In this document: piece after piece, positions 10,946 through 22,133 of the stretch
Position numbering within the stretch: position 1 is the stretch's first letter
How the letters are laid out: each line of letters opens with the position of its first letter
Assembly: GCA_022606425.2 (NCBI GenBank)
Contig: JAHDVF020000010.1
Coordinates: 1,426,001 to 1,490,000 of the forward strand
Source: Lepidostoma basale
Lineage: Eukaryota; Arthropoda; Insecta; Trichoptera; Lepidostomatidae
Length of the DNA: 64,000 nucleotides
Reading direction: 5' to 3'
Notes under the pieces: generated by a model
Told to the model about the DNA's origin: nothing
The model's input: only the letters and a program-made list of their open reading frames with translations
Databases searched by the model: none
Program-made: the position numbers and the translations under genes

Positions 10946-11009
10946 GTGACACTGTTATAAAACTTACTCCTTTATATACATACCGATCTGGGTGGGTAAT
11001 CTTGATTCT

Positions 11010-11262
11010 ATACAAAAATAATAATTGAAAATAGTACGAGGAGAAATATCTAGAAGAGTATGACTGGGCTGTCTTTGGGAAAATGAAAGAAGTTTTTGAA
11101 AAGTTCCAATCTGCCTAAAAAGAAAAATGTTTGAAGCATGCATACTGCTTATCCTGACATATAGTCTAGAGACAATCACCCTAATAGAAAAAAGTGTCCA
11201 TGAACCAAAAATCACACAACGATCCATGGAGAGGCAAATGCTCGTCGTGTAATTTAATTTCA
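11010..11262 (+). mobile_element. RTE-like LINE fragment upstream of LINE-A
   Basis: The plus strand encodes relics of the segment that follows the reverse transcriptase (WAVFGKMKEVFEKFQ, then a CL..AYCL..YSLET-like stretch, and QRSMERQML near the end). This resembles LINE-B at 59334-59636. It abuts LINE-A directly. Confidence 0.55.
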
Positions 11263-11790
11263 GATGGCAGTGCACAATGGTGTTCTTGTGCCGATCCTTA
11301 TATACATGGTATGGAAGTGAAGCATGGAACTGGCAAAAGAAGGATGAAAGTAGAATAAATGCAGTAGAAATGAGATCTCTAAGACGAATGTGTGGCAAAT
11401 CTGTATATGATAGAGTGACAAATGCAAGTATAAGAAGTGAATGTGGTGCGAATGAAAGTGTTACGAACAAAATAAGGAAAGGGTCATTAAGATGGTTTGG
11501 ACACATGGAAAGAATGAGTGAAGACAGAATGGTAAAGAAGGTATATGTAAACGGCGTGAACGGAGCTAGAAAGAGAGGAAGGCCGAGGAAAACGTGGCAC
11601 GATCAAATCAATCAAATATTGAATGTCGGTCACGTGAGGAGTCGGAAAAATCGACGTGCGTGCATGAAAAGATGTATGAATGTAGAGGAATCGAGAGAAG
11701 TATGTCAGGACAGAACAGTGTGGCGTTACATTATTTCTGCCTACCCCTCCGGGGAGACGGCGTGATGGTTAGTTAGTTAGTTAATACGAA
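11262..11790 (+). mobile_element. LINE-A 3' end with (GTTA)n tail, near-intact C-terminus
   Basis: A 162-codon frame runs through WNWQKKDESRINAVEMRSLR, then RMCGKSVYDRVTNASIRSEC, KGSLRWFGHMERM, KTWHDQINQILNVGHV and SRKNRRACMKRCMN, ending SAYPSGETA. The stop is followed by GGTTAGTTAGTTAG. It is the best reference for the plus-strand C-terminus. The reverse transcriptase is absent, so it is not autonomous. Confidence 0.8.
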
Positions 11791-11794
11791 TGAA

Positions 11795-11995
11795 AACGTC
11801 AGTTTTTGAGAAGTTTTATTATACTCGTATTTTATGGGAATGACATGTTTCGCCCTTCTAAGGCATTATCAAAAATGTCATCATTATCATTTTTTATTGT
11901 TATTGGCACATTTGATAATGCCTAAGAAGGGCAAAACATGTCATTCCCATAAAATATAAAAACTTCTAGAAAACTGCGTTTTCATTCGTATTAAA
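11795..11995. repeat. HHR-D head-to-head palindrome
   Basis: Arms (AATACGAATGAAAACGTC...GACATGTTTCG and its complement) flank about 40 bp. The outer ends read TTTTCATTCGTATTAA. The plus-side core (11911-11942) has stem GCCTAAGAAGGGC, then AAAAC instead of GAAAC. The minus side retains GAAAC. Confidence 0.75.
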
Positions 11996-12235
11996 ACGAC
12001 ATTTTCACTACTTCCACTTTTGTATTTATTTAGACAGCGACATTGTTATAAATATACTCCTTTCTATACATACAGATTTGGGGTGATGATCAAGATTCTA
12101 TACAAAAAATAATAATTGAAAATAGTATTTTAATTCATAAAAAATTCGTCATAATGGAATTCCGCAGAGTAAAGGAATTGTTTATCTAAAATTATAAACA
12201 AATGAGCAACAGAAAAGAGAACAAATAAAGATTCG

Positions 12236-12620
12236 TCATCTCGGAGCGTTGCCGGCGCGGCGCGAAGGAATACCCTCGCCCCACGGAGCTGTAGCTGGCG
12301 GGAAATGTGGCGCGAGGAGGCGGGCCGCAGCGCGAGAGCCGGCCGCCATCCGCGGGAGGCTCGCTCGGTCCTCAGTCCTCAGTCGCTCACGAGCATCGCT
12401 CGGCCCAGTGTCCCGCGGCCGCTCGCCACGGTCCCTTCTCGGAACCATTGACTCACGCTCTTACGATCCGGAATATAAAATTAGAATATTATTATGATTG
12501 TGATCCGACCGAACGAGCGCCGTGTGAATAACTCGCCGTGTTTACGTCCGACCGGTGTTGGCGGTAATGTTATGTGTGCGGCGCACCGTTGACGAGTGAC
12601 AAAACCGTGAGGTATTTACA
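12236..12620 (+). promoter_or_regulatory. CpG-rich island, possible promoter and 5' noncoding exon
   Basis: About 380 bp of CpG-rich, apparently unique DNA. TCAGT, matching the arthropod initiator core, occurs at 12372-12376 and 12379-12383. A donor-like GTGAGG follows near 12608. It lies about 9.5 kb upstream of the first Runt coding exon on the same strand, so it could be a RUNX promoter with a 5' UTR exon. No TATA box or convincing DPE was seen. The ORFs here are composition artefacts. Confidence 0.35.
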
Positions 12621-12689
12621 GTGACGATATTCGCAAATTGGTGTCAAGCATCTGTTGCCATTGTTATTATTGACGTTTGTATTAAACAA

Positions 12690-14310
12690 TGACTACAATC
12701 TATCAATTAATACAAATGAAAACGGCTGTTTTCTAAAAGTTTTATAACAGTGTATTAGAATGATATATTTCACCTTTCCAGGCATTATCAAACGTCAAAC
12801 ATTTGATAACGTTACCACAAACTATAATAAAACTTGTAGAAAAAATACGGTTTCAGTTGTATTAAATATTTAATATGGAGTTTTACATCATTGTTCAAGA
12901 AACAATAAATATTTTCAAAACTAACTAACTAACTAACCATCACGCCGTCTCCCCGAAGGGGTAGGCAGAAAGAATGGAGTGCCACACTTTTCTTTCCTGA
13001 CATATTTCTCTCGATTCCTCAACATTCATACATCGTGTCATGCACGCGCGTCGATTTCTCTGACTCCTCACATGGCCGACATTCAATATTTGATTTATTT
13101 GATCGTGCCACGTTTTCCTCAGTCTTTCTCTATTTCTGGTTCCATTTACATCATTAACATATAATTTTTTTACCATTCTTTCTTCATTCATTCTTTCCAT
13201 ATGTCCAAACCATCTTAATAATCCTTTCAATATTTTCAATAACATATATTTTTTCAATGTAGCACAAAGATCTAAGCTGAAAACAATACACTTTCGAAAT
13301 TGAAAGTAACATTGTTTATAATCTACGAAAAATTATAAAATACGACGTGTCTCCGAAGCACGTCGTGTTTTTTGAATTTTTTTGTGGATCATAAACAATC
13401 TATCAAGTATTACAAATAAAAAAGGTCTGTTTTCTAGAAGTTTTATAATAATGTATTGGAATGATATATTTCACCTTTCTAGGCAATATCAAACGACAAA
13501 CATTTGATAATGCATTGAAAAGGCGAAACATATAATTCCCACAAACTATAATAAAACTTGTAGAAAAATACGGTTTCATTTGTATCAATTATTTAATATG
13601 GAGTTTTTCATCATTGTTCAAGAAACAATAAATATATTTAATCGTTATAATTTTCAACAATATATATATTTTTCAATGTAGCACAAAGATCTAAGCTGAA
13701 AAACAATACATTTTTGAAATTGAAAATAACGTTGTTAATCCACAAAAAATTATAATATTCGACGTGTCTCCGAAACATGTCGTGTTTTTGAAATTTTTGT
13801 TGATTATAAACAATCTATCAAGTAATACGAATGAAAACGTCTGTTTTCTAGAAATTTTATAATAGTGTATTGGATTGATATATTTCACCTTTCTAGGCAT
13901 TATCAAACGACAAATTTTTGATAATACATTAGAAAAGCGAAACATATCATTCCCACAAACTATAATAAAACTAGTCGATAAAATACGGTTTCATTAGTAT
14001 TAATTCTTTAATATGAAGTTTTACATCATTGTTCAAGAAACAATAAATACATTCAATCACTATAATTTTCAATAACACACCTATATATAATATTTTTCAA
14101 TGTAACACAAAGATCTAAGCTGAAAAACAATACACTTTTGATTTTGAAAATAACGTTTTTTATAATCCATAAACAATTAAAAAAAACACGACTTGTTTCC
14201 GAACCATGTCGTGATTTTTTTTATTTTTTTGTGGATTTTAAACAATGGTATTTTCAATTTCCAAAATGTATTACTGTAGAATTCCACCGTGTTATCAATA
14301 AATTGAAAAA
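12690..14310. repeat. Three-unit tandem array of ribozyme-bearing repeats
   Basis: Units start near 12692, 13398 and 13808. Each has an HHR-D head-to-head palindrome, an ATGGAGTTT..CATCATTGTTC block, an AGCACAAAGATCTAAGCTGA block and a CGACGTGTCTCCGAA hairpin. The basic period is about 410 bp. Unit 1 is lengthened by a LINE-A insertion. The unit end (TGTGGAATTCCA-like) also occurs alone near 37180, 40640 and 49500. Confidence 0.75.
12919..13228 (-). mobile_element. LINE-A insertion with target-site duplication
   Basis: A 5'-truncated LINE-A interrupts array unit 1. AATATTTTCAA occurs at 12908-12918 and 13229-13239, giving a duplication of about 8-11 bp (the ends are ambiguous). The tail is (AACT)n on the plus strand. 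The 105-aa minus frame includes GLLRWFGHMERMNEERMVKK and ends SAYPFGETA. Confidence 0.8.
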
Positions 14311-14339
14311 CAATAATTTAAAAATTTAATGAAAATAAT

Positions 14340-14520
14340 AAAATACTAATTTTAAACTCCTTTATAACTTTTGTTTATACTTTTACCGGTTTCGGCAGCT
14401 CGTGCCATCTTCTGGTAGCAGAAACGCAATAGAAGATTGCAGCGAGCTGCCGAAACCGGTCGAAGTCATAAACTTAAATGGTATTAAACTAAATATATGT
14501 TATATAGGAAATTTTAAATA
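14340..14520. repeat. HHR-C palindrome
   Basis: The minus arm 14385-14415 and plus arm 14430-14461 each carry a GGCA/GCAG stem with a CGAG loop, CCGAAACCGGT, preceded by AGAAGAT. The plus arm ends GGTC, a cleavage-type triplet. U4 of the consensus reads A in both arms. Confidence 0.7.
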
Positions 14521-14900
14521 ATTGTTCTTATTTTCATTATTTATAATGTATGTCTAGCAAGAAACATAAGTAAAATAATTAATGTTTTTCATATTTCATA
14601 CCCAATTCAAAACACAAATTGTATATTAATTTTCGTTATATATTATTTTCTAAACGATCGCGAATATCAGATGCAGCGTTCATATTTAAATTTAAGTTTT
14701 ACATCACAAAAACGGCGCTTTCAAAGTGAACATATTATTATAGGAATATATCAATAATTGTGTAACTGAACTACACTTGATTTTTTGGGGGGGTTTCGGG
14801 TATATCCATGTAACTTGTATTCCCCAAGCAGAGTTTCGCAGATCGTTGCAGGCAAGGAATTAAGCATTCATTATCCACCACAAATATACCTATAACTACC

Positions 14901-14935
14901 CTGAAGGTGAAAACTTCAACGATCTCCGAAACGTC
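14901..14935 (+). ncRNA. Possible hammerhead-like motif (orphan)
   Basis: CTGAAGGTG, a loose stem-loop, CTCCGAAACGTCGG. The GAAAC and GTC elements are in order, but the stem pairing is poor. A repeat of the upstream block (CTACACTTGATTTTTT...GGGTATATCC) also occurs at 18690-18740. Confidence 0.3.
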
Positions 14936-15059
14936 GGTAGTTAAAAGATAAGTTTCACGGTTATTCCCAAGATTTCAAAAATCATATTAGTACCTACCGA
15001 GAAAACTACGCAATTATTACACTTGATTTGCATAAGTGAATAAATAAATATTCCTGACT

Positions 15060-15400
15060 CAAAAATAAAACAGTAAACAATAGAACTTCTTTAGAATTAT
15101 CCGCCTCTTTGGAAACAGGACAAAATGTGTTGCCCGTTCCCGGAATTTCCTCGATCCGGTTCTGAAATTTGTTAAAACATTCGGTACCTACCTAACAAGC
15201 TCTATGAGGTATCTACCTACCAATAATTTGACAATCGTGAACATTTGATTTATAATTTTTTACTCTTAAAAACATAGTTTTTTTTAACGTGATTTTTATT
15301 GCCATTCCCTACGCAATTATTAATTATATAGAGTATGTTAATATTTACCTATTCAAATATAAAACAATGATAATTATTGACCGTAATTACAAATAGAAAT
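15060..15400. other. No gene recognised
   Basis: AT-rich DNA with no ORF of interest and no known repeat end. Confidence 0.5.
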
Positions 15401-15404
15401 CTAT

Positions 15405-15850
15405 TAACAACAAAAAACCATCTCCGCAGGGGTAGGCAGAGAGAATGGACCGCCACACTACTCTATCCTGACATACTTCTGTAGCTTCCTCCATATTCAT
15501 ACAGCGAGTCATACACGCAGTCGATTCTTCCGGTTTCTGACATGACCAACTTTTAAAATTTAATTAATTTGGTCATGCCATGTTTTTCCTCGGTCTACCT
15601 CGACTCCGTACTCCATTTACATCATTAACGTATACTTTTTTAACCATTCTTTCTTCACCCATGCGCTCCATATGTCGGAACCAGCACAGCGATCCTTTCA
15701 TAATTTTGTTCAGTATGCCTTCTTTCGCTCTACATTCCTTTCTGACGTACACCGTTCTACCACACATACGTCTTAGGGACCTCATCTCTACCGCATTTAT
15801 TCTGCTCTCATCTTTCTTCTGCCATTTCCAAGCTTCTATTAATTTATTTT
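15405..15850 (-). mobile_element. LINE-A 3' end
   Basis: The minus frame shows MRSLRRMCGRTVY (with an 11-residue gap), KECRAKEGILNKIMKGSL, RHMERMGEERMVKKVYVNDV and RSRGRPRKNMA. The frame shifts before DQIN. The start of the 3' tail is lost. Confidence 0.7.
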
Positions 15851-16114
15851 AATAAATCTATTAATTTTCTTCTTAAATCTCACAGAGCGCTCTATCTTGG
15901 ATTATTTTACACAATTTTTAAAGTTTTCTCTTCGGGGGAACAGAGTGATGACTAGTTAATATTTTTTTATTTCATTTCTGTGTATTTTTGATTAATTCAA
16001 TTTAATGATATTGTATAAGAACATGGTTATTAATAGTTAACTTTTGTATGTCCATTTATGAAACTTGTACATTTTTAATAAGTAATCTTATAATTAAAAA
16101 CTTATATATTTTAA

Positions 16115-16215
16115 ATTAGGAAAACGTGGCACGATCGAATAAATCAAATATTGAATGTCGGCCATGTGAGGAGTCGGAGAAATTGACGTGCGTGCATGAC
16201 ACGGTGTATGGATAG
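16115..16215 (+). mobile_element. LINE-A short fragment
   Basis: The plus strand encodes RKTWHDRINQILNVGHVRS-like codons and then ends abruptly after the ACMTRCM-like segment. It is truncated at both ends. Confidence 0.6.
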
Positions 16216-16579
16216 GTTTATTTTATTTAAAGCTGAAAAACTTATCTCACATTGATTTAATAATTATAAATCTAAATCAAGTTATAAAATATTACAATTT
16301 AATGAATTCAAGATCTCAAAAGAAGCTAATGACACTGTGACCATTTTAAAGGATTTTGGAATAATTATTTTTATGGGTTTAAACATTCAATTTAATGATA
16401 TATAATAATATAGTTACAATATATAAGGCAGATATTCGTCCAGTTGTAATTTTATAAACATATAATAAAAATGATAATAAATTGGATGATTTGTAGAGAG
16501 CATTTTTTATGAATTAAACATGGTATATAATATTACAAATACTTCATAAATAAAATACAATAAACTAAATAATCATATA

Positions 16580-16735
16580 ATAGGAACCAAGAAAACGTGG
16601 CGCGATCAAATCAGCCCTATATTTAATTTCAGACACGCGAGGAGTCGGAAAAATCGACGTGCGTGCATGACACGCTGTATTTATGTTGAGGAAACGAGAA
16701 TATTATATCAAAAAAGAACAGCGAGCGGTTAATAG
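16580..16735 (+). mobile_element. LINE-A short fragment
   Basis: The same C-terminal segment as at 16115. It reads KTWRDQISPIFNFRHARSRK and continues through the RACM motif into an unrelated AT-rich flank. Confidence 0.6.
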
Positions 16736-17029
16736 TAAGTTGAGTAAGTTTATTAATTTGAAATGTATAAAAATAACCTTCAAATATTTCATCTTTTTAA
16801 TTGAAATTTCTTGGTGGAATTTAAGTGAAATTTCTTCCTTTGCTAAAACCGGTTGAACATAAACACAAGTGGAAGCACACTAAATATAATACATACATAA
16901 TAAAGAAATATTGTATCCATTTTTTTTTGTTTTCAATATTTAAAAATAACCTTATTTTATTTATAATTAGAACTGTCGTACAATCAAGTTAGAAAATGAA
17001 CAAATTCAAATAAATGTATTTTTAAATAA

Positions 17030-17165
17030 TGAATACGGATGAATACCTACGCCTGTTTTCGCCTTATGATAGTACCTTAGGGAGGCGAAATGTATTCCTG
17101 TAAACTATAACAAATCTTCTAGAAAACAGACGTTTTCATTCGTATTAATCATTTAATATTGTTCA
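17030..17165 (+). repeat. HHR-D terminal repeat
   Basis: It carries TTAGGGAGGCGAAATGTATTCC followed by AAATCTTCTAGAAAACAGAC and TTCGTATTAATCATTTAATA. GAAAC is mutated to GAAAT, and only one arm is well kept. Confidence 0.55.
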
Positions 17166-17344
17166 AGAAACAATAAAAAAAGTCCAATCTTTGATTTATT
17201 TTCTTTGTTGTAAGGAATTACCTGAACCCCAATAAGAACTTTAAATTATTATTCTAAATTTTAAATTGAATCATAATATTTGTTATAACAAAAGCATAAA
17301 CGTTCCAAAATAAATCATTATAACATCTGTCAGATCATGTAAAC

Positions 17345-17490
17345 AATTTTATAATATTTAAAAAATGTATCTTTATAATGTGTATCACTAAAGAAGGACT
17401 GGTTGTCCGAAACATGTCTATGTAATTTTATTTTTTTAATATAAGTGTTGTACATACAATGTATATAAAAAAGAGAAATAAAGCATCATA
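17345..17490 (+). repeat. HHR-E terminal repeat
   Basis: The core is at 17388-17418: CTAAAGAA, stem GGAC-TGGTT-GTCC, GAAAC, ATGTC. G5 reads A compared with the intact copy at 60434-60464. The tail TAAGTGTTGTACATACAATG and AGAGAAATAAAGC is the same in the other family members. Confidence 0.6.
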
Positions 17491-17954
17491 ACAACACAAA
17501 GTAAGGCGAATATAAAAGAAATAAAATAATATTTTTAAATCTATATATTTTTTCCTTCTGGCTTCTGAGAATCTTACCTGAATCTCGATAACTTCAAAGA
17601 TGAACAGATTATTTATTAATTATAATCAATGGCTTCTCGCACAGACTCGATGGCATTCTCTTCCTCCGATCAGGTGTGAGTAATCTCCTCCCTGCTGGAA
17701 TATAAGAGATCGCGTTTCGGCTTTCGTCCCGACTGAACCTTTTTTATCCGGGAAATGAATACTCTTACGAAACCTCTAGTGGGAGGAATAATGTCACAAC
17801 ATTTATGTCAAGGGACCACTCGCATTGCGTGTGACAAGTAGGTAGACTACCTCATACCAAGAAATCAAAAAAAAAATTCATTAAACGACGTCTTACAATA
17901 CAAAAGTGGCAAGGACGAGAACCAGTTTCGAAATTTTAATTTAAAAATTCTAAC

Positions 17955-18180
17955 ATTAATCTTCTTCTTCTGGTGCCGTGTCAGGTCCCCACAACGTTGG
18001 CGATTACTACAGCGAATGCATCTCTGTCCTGCGCCACTTGAAACAGGTTCTCAACTCTGTTCATTCCTGCCCTCTCTCTTATGTTTCGCAGCCAGGACAA
18101 CTGCCTTCTATCAACTCCCAGACGTCCGTTTATTTTGCCCATAATTATCCAAGCATATGGCCCAATGATCTTCTGTCTTA
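17955..18180 (-). mobile_element. LINE-D 3' fragment
   Basis: The minus frame reads AWIIMGKINGRLGVDRRQ, SWLRNIRERAGMNRVENLFQ, AQDRDAFAVVIANVVGT, and then a (GAA)n tail. The same terminus is at 33395-33765 and 34147-34425. Confidence 0.7.
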
Positions 18181-18365
18181 TAGGAGTTTTATTATATTTT
18201 ATGGAATGCCATGTTTCGCCCTCCAAATTTTATTTGATAATGCCTTAGGTGGGCGAAACATGTCATTCCATCTAAAATATAATTAAACTCCTAGAAGACA
18301 GACGTTTTCATTCATATTAATTATTTAATATGGAGTTTTACATCATTGTTCGAGAAACTATAACT
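18181..18365. repeat. HHR-D head-to-head palindrome
   Basis: Arms from TAGGAGTTTTATTATATTTT to its complement. The core stem on the plus side is GCCTTAGGTGGGC followed by GAAAC and ATGTC (about 18241-18263). The right flank carries ATTTAATATGGAGTTTTACA and joins a LINE-A (AACT)n tail. Confidence 0.7.
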
Positions 18366-18660
18366 AGCTATCTAACTAACTAACCACGACGCCGTAGCCC
18401 GGAAGGGGTAGGCAGAGAGAATGGCCCGCCATACTGTTCTGTCCTGACATACCTTTCTAGATTCCTCCACATTCATACATCGTAACATGCACGTTCGTCG
18501 ATTTTTCCGACTTCGAATGTGGCCGCATTTTAATATTCGATTAATTTGGTCATGCCATGCTTTTCTTGGTTTTCCACGGCTTCTCTTTCCACTCACACTG
18601 CTTGTATATACAATTTTAAACATTCTTCTCTCATCCATTCGTTCCATAATCTATCACTAA
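18366..18660 (-). mobile_element. LINE-A 3' end, diverged subfamily
   Basis: The minus frame reads MERMDERRMFKIVYTSSVSG, KRSRGKPRKAWHDQIN, ILKCGHIRSRKNRRTCM and SAYPFRATA. The YTSSVSGKRSRG variant is shared with 27235-27595, so these two form a subfamily. Confidence 0.7.
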
Positions 18661-19186
18661 TTGTTTAAAATCTTATATTATTACACCTGATCTACACTTG
18701 ATTTTTTTTTTGGGATCTTGGGTATATCCACGTAACTTGTCTTCCCCGACCGGTAATGGTAATGGGCTTGAACAGTTTTAATAAATTCGGACCTTGCTTG
18801 TATTGTCCTTTAACCACCCTACGTATTTGAGCGTACGTGATACGTTCACTTTGACTGTACCATTCTGCGCTATCTCGTATCACGTACACGCTTGAGAAAA
18901 AGTAATGTACCTAAAATGTTTCATACTGTTAGGGGTACGCGCGTGTGCCAACAACACTTGAGTACAAGTATTAATAAACATGATAGTTTTACAAGGGGCA
19001 GGCGAAGTGTGCGGCCGAGTATTTGACGTTTCGTATTGGAAAAAAAAATTAATACATAATTAAATTTCATTAATAAAAAACCTGCTTTTTTTCACGTTTC
19101 TCGGAAAATAACCTGAAGGTAGGGCGGTTAAGCAACCGGATATTACTGCTGTTAGTGCATGTGTCCTGTGTTAAAGTCTCTTCTTC

Positions 19187-19550
19187 TTCTTCTTCTTCTT
19201 CTTCGTCAGCCTTTATCAGTCCACTGCTGGACATAGGCCTCTTCCCTTCCCTTCCACTCGTCTTTATCTCCTGCCAGCCATAGCTACATTTCCCCCCCCC
19301 CCACGGCAGCAATGTCGTCGGCCCACCTTTTTTGCGGCCTGCCGACGTTTCTCCTATTCTCCCATGGTCTCCACCTTATTATTTTCTGGGTCCATCTATC
19401 CTCACTCTGTTTCGCCGCATGACCCGCCCATTGCCACTTCAGTCTCGCTAGTCGTTCCATGATGTCCGTTATTTTTGTTCGGCGTCTAATCTCCTCATTT
19501 CTGATTTTATCTCGGAGACTGACGCCGAGCATATGTCTTTCCATGGAATA
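19187..19550 (-). mobile_element. LINE-B 3' end with (GAA)n tail
   Basis: Seven CTT repeats (a GAA tail on the minus strand) precede the minus frame MERHMLGVSLRDKIRNEEIR, LKWQWAGHAAKQSEDRWTQK and VGRPQKRWADDIAAV. This is the classic RTE-clade C-terminus. Confidence 0.75.
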
Positions 19551-19689
19551 TGTGTTAAAGTAATTTTACTTAATTATCTGTTATACCAGTATTGTAATTT
19601 AAAGTTTCACTTTGAAATAAATCAGAGATCCAGATTGCCCCAGTGTTTTAGTAGTATTCAATCAATTTTAGTAGTATTGCAATCAATAT

Positions 19690-19940
19690 GAGGCATCGAA
19701 CCGGGGACGAAATACGGGAAGGTGAGGTGGGCAATAGGCAAATTAACTCGGCCGCCTCCCGCCGCCCGCTTACCCCGCCGGTAATCGTACCTGTAGGTAT
19801 GCTAGTTTATTTATTTCGATAATTGCGGCGGACAGAGTATTTGATCCTTGGGTTATATAATCTATCCCGACCCATACATAATACCGCCCGAAGTAATTCA
19901 ACTAACCGAAATAACTTTTATTACTTAAATGGTAGCAAAA
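19690..19940. promoter_or_regulatory. Non-repetitive GC-richer patch
   Basis: CGGCCGCCTCCCGCCGCCCG and GCCGGTAATCGTACC lie in otherwise AT-rich DNA, and no repeat family matches. It is a candidate conserved noncoding element only. Confidence 0.2.
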
Positions 19941-20059
19941 CAATGAATGAGGTAATGTGGTATAACTATATCTGCGCTATATACTCGTATACCTAGTCAG
20001 CTATTTTTTTCATCAGAAAAGCTACTTATCTTAATTGAAAAAAAAAATTAACGTTGTAA

Positions 20060-20560
20060 TAAAAAACGTTTTCCTTCGACCGAGGACGACGTGCGTGCAT
20101 GACACGACGTATCAATGTTGAGGAACCAAGAAGTAACTAACTAACTAACTAACCATCACGCCATCTCCTCGAAGGGGTAGGCAGAACGAATGGACTGCCA
20201 CACTTTTCTCTCCTGGCATATTTTTCTCGCTTCCTCAACATTCATACATCGTGTCATGCACGCGCGTCGATTTCTCTGACTCCTCACATCGCCGACATTC
20301 AATATTTGATTTATTTGATCGTGCCACGTTTCCCTCGGTCTTCTTCTATTTCTGGTTCCATTTACATCGTTAACATATATTTTTTTACCATTCTTTCTTC
20401 ATTCATTCTTTCTATATGTCCAAACCATCTTAATGATCCTTTCAGTATTTTGTTCAATATTTAATTTCAACCAAGAAGTATGTCAAGAAATAACGTTGTA
20501 GCGGTCCATTCTTTCTACTTACCCATTCGGAGAGAAGACGAGATAGTTAATTAGTTTATA
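20060..20560. mobile_element. LINE-A nested in LINE-A in opposite orientation
   Basis: A minus LINE-A (20134-20468, tail TAACTAACTAAC) interrupts a plus LINE-A C-terminus. AACCAAGAAG at 20124-20133 recurs at 20469-20478, consistent with a 10-bp target-site duplication. After the insertion the plus copy resumes with QEVCQEI-like codons and ends near the LINE-A stop region. Confidence 0.75.
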
Positions 20561-20879
20561 ATACAACACTTTATTTAAAGTACAAATGAATTTTTTTAAA
20601 TATGGTCAGTTAATTTTTTTAACATTTGTCAAAAGTAACCACATTCATGAAAAAAATATACATTTATATTTATTTTGTTTGATATGTAACTGCTTTACTT
20701 TTATGCAGTTGGTTCTACCATTCTTATCACATCTTCATTCCAGAACAATATTTTACAATATTTTCAACTTCGCATAACCTTCGGATATACGTGTTTTGTA
20801 TTCTGTCACAAAGGGGTTTTCCACCAATGCTTTTCATCAGATTGACAAAAAAATTACATCAATATTTTGATGACAATGT

Positions 20880-21370
20880 TTCTTTTCTAAAAGTTTTATT
20901 ATATTTTATAAGAGTGATATTTATCCCCTTGGTTTGCCATTATAATTCAATTTATTGTTTCTTGAAGACTGATGTAAATCTCCATATTAAATAATGACTA
21001 CGAATGAAAACATCTGCTTTCTAGAAAAGTTATTATAATTTATGGGAATTACATGTTTAGCTTTTCTAAGGCATTATCAAATGTCTTCAGTTATATGCAA
21101 ATGACATGTTTCATGACTAAGGCATTATAAAATGTCTATAATTGATTTATTGTGTCTAGAACAATGATGAAAACGCCTATTTTCTAGAAATTTTATTATA
21201 AAATAATTTATGGCAATGACATGTTTCGCCTTTCCAAAGCAGTATCAAATATCTCAATTTGATCATGTCCATACATTTGACGATTCTTTAGAAAAACAAA
21301 ACATGTTATTCCCATTAATTATAATAATGCTTCCAGAAAACAGACGTATTCATTCGAATTAATTCCTTAG
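20880..21370. repeat. Cluster of HHR-D arms
   Basis: At least four arms (about 20885, 21005, 21090 and 21170-21360) carry TTTCTAGAA, GACATGTTT and GGCATTATCAAA blocks. Only 21170-21360 is a nearly complete palindrome. The others are truncated single arms, suggesting repeated recombination. Confidence 0.65.
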
Positions 21371-22133
21371 TTAGATGTAACATTGATTTTTCTAACATAT
21401 CATTGAAACATGAAAATATTCTATGGATACGTGTATAAGCTTATCGATCGAAAGAGCAAAAAAGTATTTTTTCATTACTTATTTTTTTTTTTTTAATTTA
21501 CAGCTAACTAAATAAGAAAATATATATAACTTAAAGACTTAAAGTAGCAACAATTTATCTATAATATACGTAATATATGATTAAATTAATTTGTGAATAT
21601 AAACATTTATATAAAAAATAATAAATGCTTTCCTCGTTTTATTCATATGCATAACTCATGTGTTGATAATTTTGATTTTAAATTTGAAGTGAAATCTGAA
21701 CTGACCGTTAGTCATTTATCGTGACCAATAAAAAAATACTCTAATGGTCTCAAAAGTGCAACGATTGGTGTTTTTTTATAAATAGAATAACACTCGTGCA
21801 CCTATAATTATCTTTTCGTCTGTTAAACTTAAATTTACATTATTCATAGGGTGACCATCTTACACGTAAAACTAAAGCCCGAAGGAATCGTCTTTGGCAA
21901 ATAAAGTGATTGAACTGAATAGATTAGGGTAACCATTAAAAGAAATAAAAACTTTAAGTGCAAGTTAATAATTTTATACGTGAAATTAATTCTGACTCAT
22001 ATAGAGCGCAAAGCGAAGCGATTCGCACGCGAAAGAAGTAACTGTAGTGATATTAAAGGCGGGGTGACCATCCCTTACCGTGACGTGGGACCAGGTCCCC
22101 GGGGTGGGTGAGGTGGCCCCGCGCGGCGGCCCC

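Noticed and set aside
10964..11506. 180-aa minus-strand ORF
   Set aside because: It is the antisense of the LINE relics at 11010-11790.
11765..11785. Telomeric repeat (TTAGG)n from the GTTAGTTAG runs
   Set aside because: The unit is the tetramer GTTA at LINE-A 3' ends, not the arthropod pentamer.
12249..12531. Overlapping 70-82 aa ORFs on both strands in a GC island
   Set aside because: Arg/Ala/Gly-rich in every frame, as expected from CpG-rich DNA, with no domain. Treated as promoter/5' UTR candidate instead.
12690..14310. CRISPR-like array
   Set aside because: Units of about 410 bp are repeats throughout with no unique spacers, and the sequence is eukaryotic.
22080..22133. Extension of the RUNX N-terminus upstream of the ATG at 22134
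   Set aside because: The frame begins with GTG and an in-frame stop lies at 22065-22067. No ATG supports a longer protein unless an upstream exon splices into this stretch.
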